Source of the DNA: Phycisphaeraceae bacterium
GTDB taxonomy: Bacteria > Planctomycetota > Phycisphaerae > Phycisphaerales > Phycisphaeraceae
Reading direction: 5' to 3'
Assembly: GCA_016763955.1 (NCBI GenBank)
Contig: JAESSU010000269.1
Coordinates: 1-9,331, forward strand
Length of the DNA stretch: 9,331 nt
Part shown: piece by piece, positions 5,438-9,331 of the stretch
Layout: each line of letters opens with the position of its first letter
Position numbering within the stretch: position 1 is the stretch's first letter
Notes under the pieces: generated by a model
Database searches by the model: none
What the model was told of the DNA's origin: nothing
Seen by the model: the letters and a program-made list of their open reading frames with translations, nothing else
Translations under genes and position numbers: made by a program

Positions 5438-6549
5438 AAGATGCCATACCTCCGAATACAGTGTGCCAAGGTTTTATGATCGTCGAAAAATAGTTTTTCT
5501 AAAGCATCGTTAAATTGTTCACCAAGGTCGTTGATTTCACGGAAGAGTTTATGGTCCGCTGCTCTCTTAGGTGTGAGCTGCGTTAATGCTTGTCTTTCTT
5601 GCGGGTCATTTAGGACGGATAGAAACCGGTCATAAGCACGAAGTAACTGGGTTGCGGTTTGTGGATTACTAAATTTTAATAGCGCATTACACAGGCGATC
5701 CATCGGCGAACGTTGGACATTTTTAAGGAGCAGGTTTACTAAGCGTGATTCAGGGTGTTCATGGTCAAATAGTGCGTTGTCTTGATCTGCTGGTTGATGT
5801 TTGCATGCAAAGCACATGAGTAAGCCAGAGGTGAATAGGAGTTTACGGGAGAGCAGGAGTTTTGTTTTGCGAAGGGCCCATTTGTCCTTGGGCGTGTCCC
5901 ATTTTTTTTTAGCATAGTCTACGGTGATGGTTCGCCAGTAACGCACAATGTCATTTAGTAAAAAGCGAGGCATATCCATTGTTGCCGGTTGGGAATTGGT
6001 GATCACGGGTAGGCCGTTTTGGACATAGCGTTGGAGGATTTGTCGTAGGACACGTTGGTGGACATTGCTGCCTAGGATTGTGGTGGATTCAAGGATCATC
6101 AGCAAGCGGCGGGTCTGGTTGATGTTGGTGTCTTCTTGGCCGCCGATTTGATGGATCAGGTCATGGCTAAAGGTCATGTTCCCAAATGTGCCGGTGCTTC
6201 TGGGCTTGGTGAACTTAAGGTCTGCAAGGATTTGGCCGATGCGTTGAGCGACGCGGTAATGCTGTGGGTCTGCTCCGGTGTCTAGCAGCAGTGTCCAGTC
6301 AACGTCCGATCCACTGGTCCATTCATTGCGTGCTAGGGATCCGAAGACCACCACTGCTGCATCAGGTGGGATGAGTTGTGAGTCTTCTTGCACAATTGCG
6401 TCGTGAATTTGTTTACGAATTTTGGGGGCTTGCTCACGAGCCTGTGAGATGGCTGGCCAGTGTTGATCCCACTGACGACATAGTTTGTTGTATCCCAGAT
6501 CATGTTCTGCGGTATTGCCCATGAGAGTCATAGTGTAATTGGCGGGCAT
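5434..6549 (-). CDS. pol-beta-type nucleotidyltransferase with helical C-terminal domain
   Basis: A 371-residue predicted nucleotidyltransferase. VVVFGSLARNEWTSGSDVDW (67-85) is the classic GS-x(10)-DxD signature: G70-S71 binds the nucleotide phosphates, and D82 and D84 bind the metal. A further acidic residue in TFSHDLIHQIGG (D130) may be the third carboxylate. The C-terminal two thirds look helical and include RFLLNDIVRYWRTITVDYA (195-213) and WALRKTKLLLSRKLLFTSG (224-242). This resembles DUF294/GlnD-like nucleotidyltransferases of unknown target rather than tRNA or antibiotic transferases. Such enzymes modify proteins, RNA or small molecules, or make signalling nucleotides; which applies is not shown. 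The ATG at 6549 lacks a clear Shine-Dalgarno, and ATGs at 6531 and 6522 are alternatives. The gene follows the RdgC-like gene by 38 nt and is fused by overlap to the TIM-barrel gene. Confidence 0.75.
   Translation of the reverse strand: MPANYTMTLMGNTAEHDLGYNKLCRQWDQHWPAISQAREQAPKIRKQIHDAIVQEDSQLIPPDAAVVVFGSLARNEWTSGSDVDWTLLLDTGADPQHYRVAQRIGQILADLKFTKPRSTGTFGNMTFSHDLIHQIGGQEDTNINQTRRLLMILESTTILGSNVHQRVLRQILQRYVQNGLPVITNSQPATMDMPRFLLNDIVRYWRTITVDYAKKKWDTPKDKWALRKTKLLLSRKLLFTSGLLMCFACKHQPADQDNALFDHEHPESRLVNLLLKNVQRSPMDRLCNALLKFSNPQTATQLLRAYDRFLSVLNDPQERQALTQLTPKRAADHKLFREINDLGEQFNDALEKLFFDDHKTLAHCIRRYGIF
5448..5453 (-). promoter_or_regulatory. strong Shine-Dalgarno deciding a TTG start
   Basis: A perfect GGAGGT lies 10 nt upstream of the TTG at 5435-5437, inside the 3' end of the nucleotidyltransferase gene. 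An ATG lies immediately after it but in another frame. The site supports TTG initiation of the TIM-barrel gene and translational coupling through the 4-nt overlap. Confidence 0.75.
5902..5910 (-). repeat. A9 homopolymer inside the nucleotidyltransferase gene
   Basis: Nine consecutive A residues on the coding strand encode the lysine run in DYAKKKW (residues 211-217). The frame is intact at this length. Runs of this size are prone to replication or polymerase slippage, so this is a possible site of frame switching or sequencing error. Confidence 0.5.
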
Positions 6550-6587
6550 TTATCTGCAAAGTGGGTCTTGGAAGTTTAAAGCAACTT

Positions 6588-7826
6588 TTACCGCTTGCGT
6601 TTACTAATCCAAGCCGAGATGGCTTCGCGTCGTGTGGGCCAACTTTTGCCTGTGCGAAGGTCTAGATAGGTCCAGAACATGCGGGTGAAAATTTCGGAGA
6701 TTCGGCGAATGGAAAGAATCCGAGCATCAATGAGTTCACGCGGAGATTGCACTTCTTCGGTGGGGGGGAGTTTGGCACTGGAGATGATCATCATGTCTGC
6801 TTGGAAGGTGAGTTCCCATTGTTCGGTGGAGTCGAGTTCTGCGATGAGCAGTCCTGCTTTGCGGGGCCATTTGCCTGTGGCCATGGCATCTGCTGCTTCC
6901 ACTAGACGGGTTGGCCCATCACCGGCTAGGGTTTGTTTGCCCCCGACACCCCATGCGCAATCCATGTTTAGGGTTTTGTCGAAAAGGATGCCGATTTTGT
7001 CTTTGCGGGATTGATCTTGGACATCAATTTCGACCATGCCTTCGTGTTCTTCACACATCCACCAGAGCCAGAGTAGAAATTCGTTGCCTAGAAAGTCCTT
7101 CATGTCCACGCTCGCTGCTGCCCAGGGCACGAATGGGATGGAGATGTCTTGGACCCCTGCTGCGTCTTCATGGTTGTCTGCAGCGCCGGCTGGTGGGGCG
7201 GTGAAAGCTGAAGGTCGGATGTCTTCAAAATCCCGTGTTTCGCCTTTTGCCCCGAGCATGTGACGGGCGGTTGCGCCTGAGGTCATCTGGTCTAGTTCGA
7301 CACCAAAGCTATCACGCATGATTTTGTGGAGTTGTTCAGCAACGGTATTGCCCACCGCACCAAAGAGTAATTCTTTGTTTTGCAGGTCCCAGAGAATGGG
7401 GATCATTTTGGACTTGCGGTATTTGCCTGCTGCAAGTTCTTCTTGCATCTGACGATTGGTCAGTTCGGTGGCTTCTCGTTTTTCATGTTTAGAAAGAAAG
7501 CCCAGTGAGTCATCTTTTTGTGAAGCGACTGCTTTTTCGTGTATGTACTTGTAGGCTTGTTTGATGTCTGAGGGGACTTTGTGGGTGTCGATGCGCAGGG
7601 CAAAGAGCAGGGCTGGGCCAAATCCATTTTTGTTGTAGTCAAATTGTGTATCAAAGACATGTTCGCCGGTGACAAAACCTGCTTCGATTTCTTGTGGCAC
7701 GCCGATGGATTGTGATTCAAATGCGTATTCGCTGAGGATGGATAAGGATGCTTCGTCTGCTGCTGTGGGTGCATCGCCTGAAACGGCAAAGCGACAGAAA
7801 GTGACACGGCCAGATATAAATGACAT
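6588..7826 (-). CDS. RdgC-like recombination-associated protein
   Basis: A 412-residue soluble protein with no signal peptide or membrane segment. I see resemblance to divergent RdgC-type proteins. RdgC of E. coli is a ring-shaped DNA-binding protein that limits RecA action, about 300 residues long. Supporting segments are MSFISGRVTFCRFAVSGDAP (1-20), FALRIDTHKVPSDIKQAY (75-92), a charged helical stretch (about 112-140), MIPILWDLQNKELLFG (141-156), FLLWLWWMCEE (250-260), GPTRLVEAADAM (304-315) and KWPRKAGLLIAEL (319-331). A hydrophilic linker rich in Ala, Asp and Glu (about 190-228) separates two halves. No catalytic motif is visible. The ATG at 7826 has GAGGCG upstream (7835-7840). It lies between the STAS gene (60 nt upstream) and the nucleotidyltransferase gene. 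The assignment is from remembered family pattern and could be wrong; a conserved protein of unknown function is the alternative. Confidence 0.5.
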   Translation of the reverse strand: MSFISGRVTFCRFAVSGDAPTAADEASLSILSEYAFESQSIGVPQEIEAGFVTGEHVFDTQFDYNKNGFGPALLFALRIDTHKVPSDIKQAYKYIHEKAVASQKDDSLGFLSKHEKREATELTNRQMQEELAAGKYRKSKMIPILWDLQNKELLFGAVGNTVAEQLHKIMRDSFGVELDQMTSGATARHMLGAKGETRDFEDIRPSAFTAPPAGAADNHEDAAGVQDISIPFVPWAAASVDMKDFLGNEFLLWLWWMCEEHEGMVEIDVQDQSRKDKIGILFDKTLNMDCAWGVGGKQTLAGDGPTRLVEAADAMATGKWPRKAGLLIAELDSTEQWELTFQADMMIISSAKLPPTEEVQSPRELIDARILSIRRISEIFTRMFWTYLDLRTGKSWPTRREAISAWISKRKR

Positions 7827-7886
7827 AAAACAAGCGCCTCGATAGTTAGAGTCGGTTAAGGGATCGTTTGGATTGAATCAGATAGT

Positions 7887-8237
7887 CTATTGGAAACGGG
7901 CGTGGGCTTCATCTAGTGACTTGCAAATGGTGAATTTTAACGTCAGCTTGGTGAGGGCAAATAGGTCTTGGGCACGTCGGTTGAGATTGCAAAGAATCAG
8001 TTGGCCATGCTGATGTTCAATGGAATTATTGATCATCAAAAGCATCCCTAGAGAGGCTGAGGAGAGGTATTGAACGTCTTCAAAGTCCAAGATCAGCTTG
8101 GGGTCTTGTTCTTGATCGATCAAGTAGACAATCTCCGGGCCGATTTGCTCGGGGGATAAATTCTTGACAATGCATTCTGCTAAACGGACGATATGGATGC
8201 CGTTTTGCATTGTGATTGGGAATGTACTGTCTGTCAT
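7887..8237 (-). CDS. STAS-domain anti-sigma factor antagonist
   Basis: A 116-residue single-domain STAS protein of the SpoIIAA/RsbV type. LILDFEDVQYLSSASLGMLL (48-67) is the signature strand-helix, with S59/S60 at the position usually phosphorylated by an anti-sigma kinase. Flanking segments (NGIHIVRL at 12-19, GQLILCNLNRRAQDLFALT nearer the C-terminus) complete the fold. Such proteins release a sigma factor or adjust a signalling complex according to phosphorylation. The ATG at 8237 is chosen because GGAG (8244-8247) sits 6 nt upstream; a GTG at 8249 overlaps that site and is unlikely. No kinase or sigma factor gene is in the window. It is the first gene of the possible operon that continues through the RdgC-like gene. 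Confidence 0.9.
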   Translation of the reverse strand: MTDSTFPITMQNGIHIVRLAECIVKNLSPEQIGPEIVYLIDQEQDPKLILDFEDVQYLSSASLGMLLMINNSIEHQHGQLILCNLNRRAQDLFALTKLTLKFTICKSLDEAHARFQ

Positions 8238-8328
8238 TGGGATCTCCACTAGTCATTAATCTACTAACCTAGGCTAATTTACTAGGTATTGGATGTCCCT
8301 GCAAAGTCAAAAGTGAATATCGTTCTTG

Positions 8329-8358
8329 AGCGATTTGCGTGGTTATGATCTAATCGCT
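8329..8358. other. inverted repeat just after the lipoprotein gene
   Basis: AGCGATT (8329-8335) and AATCGCT (8352-8358) form a 7-bp stem around a 16-base loop directly downstream of the lipoprotein stop codon. There is no T-run, and the loop is large, so its role as a terminator is doubtful. It could instead be an operator-like site upstream of the STAS gene. Confidence 0.25.
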
Positions 8359-8925
8359 TTATGGGTATTGGTTTCTGACTGATTGCAGAGCTTGAATCAC
8401 CTTCTGAGCAGTGTTTATAACTTGTTTGTGGACAATTTTTCCCTGGGGGTTTACGAGGATGGCGGTTCGCTGTGTAATCCCGTTTTGGAGGTTGCCTTTC
8501 CATGCTCTGTACATCTGTGTCACACGCGCATCTTCATCTCCAAGGAGCGTAAAGGGCAGTTGGTATTTACTGCGATAGACATCCACCATGTCCGGCATGT
8601 CCACGCTAATGGCAAGGGGCATCGCATTGACTTGAGCAAGATTGCGAATAAGCCCGGTGAACTCGTTAGCTTGGCAAGCACACGAAGGGGTATCACTTAA
8701 CGGATAGAAGTACAGCAAAATCCATCGACCCCGCAAGGCACTGAGTTGCACCATTTCGCCTTGATGGTTTTGGAGCTTAAAATCCGGTGCTAGCGTTTGG
8801 CCTTGCTGGACTAGGGGGCTTTGGTGATTGCGTTGGATCGCAGGTGTTGCGTCACAACCCGTAAGGATCATGCAAGTCAACACAGTGGCGAAAAACAGGC
8901 GAAATATAGGGGGGCTTATTTGCAC
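8359..8925 (-). CDS. Bcp/AhpC-type peroxiredoxin lipoprotein
   Basis: A 188-residue thioredoxin-fold peroxidase that reduces peroxides with a cysteine. A signal peptide ends in the lipobox LTGC (C24), predicting a lipid-anchored protein outside the cytoplasmic membrane. The catalytic region is DTPSCACQANEF (78-89), replacing the usual TPGCTTEAC: T79 and C82 are the expected active-site residues. The next cysteine is C84, only two residues on, rather than the Bcp resolving cysteine five residues away. The conserved arginine appears in ITQRTAILVNPQG (R153). The preceding LAPDFKLQNHQGEMVQLSAL and WILLYFYP segments are typical of the family. The start is GTG, with GGAG (8931-8934) 5 nt upstream, and it is divergent from the cyclophilin gene. 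An extracytoplasmic thiol oxidoreductase role is an alternative. Confidence 0.88.
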   Translation of the reverse strand: MQISPPIFRLFFATVLTCMILTGCDATPAIQRNHQSPLVQQGQTLAPDFKLQNHQGEMVQLSALRGRWILLYFYPLSDTPSCACQANEFTGLIRNLAQVNAMPLAISVDMPDMVDVYRSKYQLPFTLLGDEDARVTQMYRAWKGNLQNGITQRTAILVNPQGKIVHKQVINTAQKVIQALQSVRNQYP

Positions 8926-8995
8926 AATTGCTCCATCGTTATAGGATGAACAGTCAAGTCGGTACGAACTTTAATCAATGTAACGAGATTTGCGC
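8926..8995. promoter_or_regulatory. 70-base divergent spacer, likely back-to-back promoters
   Basis: This spacer separates the start codons of the lipoprotein (minus) and cyclophilin (plus) genes, so it should hold promoters for both. On the minus strand a -10-like TATAAC lies near 8938-8943 without a convincing -35 at proper spacing. No confident plus-strand promoter was found. Confidence 0.3.
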
Positions 8996-9331
8996 ATGAG
9001 TGACAACTATCCACAGGTCAAACTTGAAACTTCCGAAGGCACGATGATCCTAGAATTATGGACAGACGTGGCTCCGGGACACAGTGAAAACTTTCTGAAA
9101 CTCGCTAAGCAAGGGTTTTACGATGGGCTGACTTTTCACCGAGTTTTGCCAGAATTTGTGATCCAAGCAGGTTGCCCACGCGGTGATGGCACCGGAGGCC
9201 CAGGCTGGACCATCAAAGCAGAATTTAATGATCGTGAGCATGTCAAAGGCGTCCTGTCCATGGCACGTTCGGCTGACCCAGACTCTGCTGGAAGCCAGTT
9301 CTTTGCCCGAAAGAACGGCCGTATAGAGTTG
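8996..9331 (+). CDS. cyclophilin-type peptidyl-prolyl isomerase, cut by window edge
   Basis: The first 112 residues of a small cytoplasmic-type cyclophilin, which catalyses cis-trans isomerisation of Xaa-Pro bonds during folding. Family landmarks are [20 protein letters not shown] (31-50) with the catalytic arginine R50 in [21 protein letters not shown] (54-71) including Q57, [17 protein letters not shown] (87-103) and the core glutamine in SQFF. After QFF the sequence reads ARKNGRIEL, which is not the usual hydrophobic continuation (often FI-C/M), but it could still lead into the expected LDG-YT-FG segment beyond the edge. There is no signal peptide. The ATG at 8996 has only a weak ribosome site. 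Confidence 0.93.
   Translation, partial: MSDNYPQVKLETSEGTMILELWTDVAPGHSENFLKLAKQGFYDGLTFHRVLPEFVIQAGCPRGDGTGGPGWTIKAEFNDREHVKGVLSMARSADPDSAGSQFFARKNGRIEL

Noticed and set aside
6679..7263. Several plus-strand open frames opposite the RdgC-like gene
   Set aside because: They overlap each other and the longer conserved-looking minus-strand gene; low-complexity translations.
8383..8700. Plus-strand open frame of 105 codons
   Set aside because: It is antisense to the peroxiredoxin lipoprotein gene, whose catalytic motifs are clear.
9306..9331. Possible second chimeric junction at the end of the cyclophilin
   Set aside because: ARKNGRIEL after SQFF is atypical, but the segment is too short, the frame is intact and the composition unchanged, so family variation explains it as well.
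1..9331. CRISPR array, tRNA, rRNA or insertion sequence
   Set aside because: No regularly spaced repeats, tRNA-like cloverleaf, rRNA core sequence or transposase was seen on either strand by eye.

Overview
The window carries eleven genes, most on the minus strand. They are housekeeping functions (MurA, a Trm112-type protein, a glutamine amidotransferase, a Bcp-type peroxiredoxin lipoprotein, a cyclophilin) around a less familiar minus-strand cluster at 3810-8237. The flavour suggests a Gram-negative-type bacterium, possibly of the Planctomycetota (Phycisphaerae-like). That guess rests on my recollection of an RdgC-like protein and a QueC-like protein with a degenerate PP-loop in that group, plus mixed ATG/GTG/TTG starts. 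It is not proven by a marker gene.

Layout. Positions 1-528 are AT-rich and hold a HAD-type hydrolase on the minus strand that has lost its N-terminus. At about 528/529 this abuts, with no spacer, a plus-strand murA that has lost its start codon and first residues; the two are head to head. Base composition changes at the same point, so this is either a recent illegitimate junction or an assembly chimera. After murA, convergent to it, come a class I glutamine amidotransferase and a small Trm112/UPF0434-like gene in a two-gene minus-strand operon (2846 down to 1897). A 285-base spacer follows. It has C9 and G-rich runs and an octamer (CCCCGGAA) present twice on the left and twice inverted on the right. 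It separates the amidotransferase from a plus-strand QueC-like gene (3132-3755).

The minus strand from 8237 down to 3810 reads as one possible operon: STAS-domain protein, RdgC-like protein, pol-beta-type nucleotidyltransferase, endonuclease IV/xylose isomerase-like TIM barrel, and AraC-type regulator. The nucleotidyltransferase and TIM-barrel genes overlap by 4 nt (TTGA), with an excellent Shine-Dalgarno deciding a TTG start, so they are very likely co-translated. An RdgC-like DNA-binding protein, a nucleotidyltransferase and a TIM barrel with an endonuclease IV-like metal-ligand pattern together suggest a nucleic-acid-directed or nucleotide-signalling module. The AraC and STAS ends would point equally to a regulated sugar or stress response. 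This cluster is the best candidate for an undescribed system here.

The right end has a minus-strand lipoprotein peroxiredoxin (8359-8925, GTG start) divergent from a cyclophilin-type peptidyl-prolyl isomerase (from 8996) that runs off the window. No rRNA, tRNA, insertion sequence or CRISPR array was seen.
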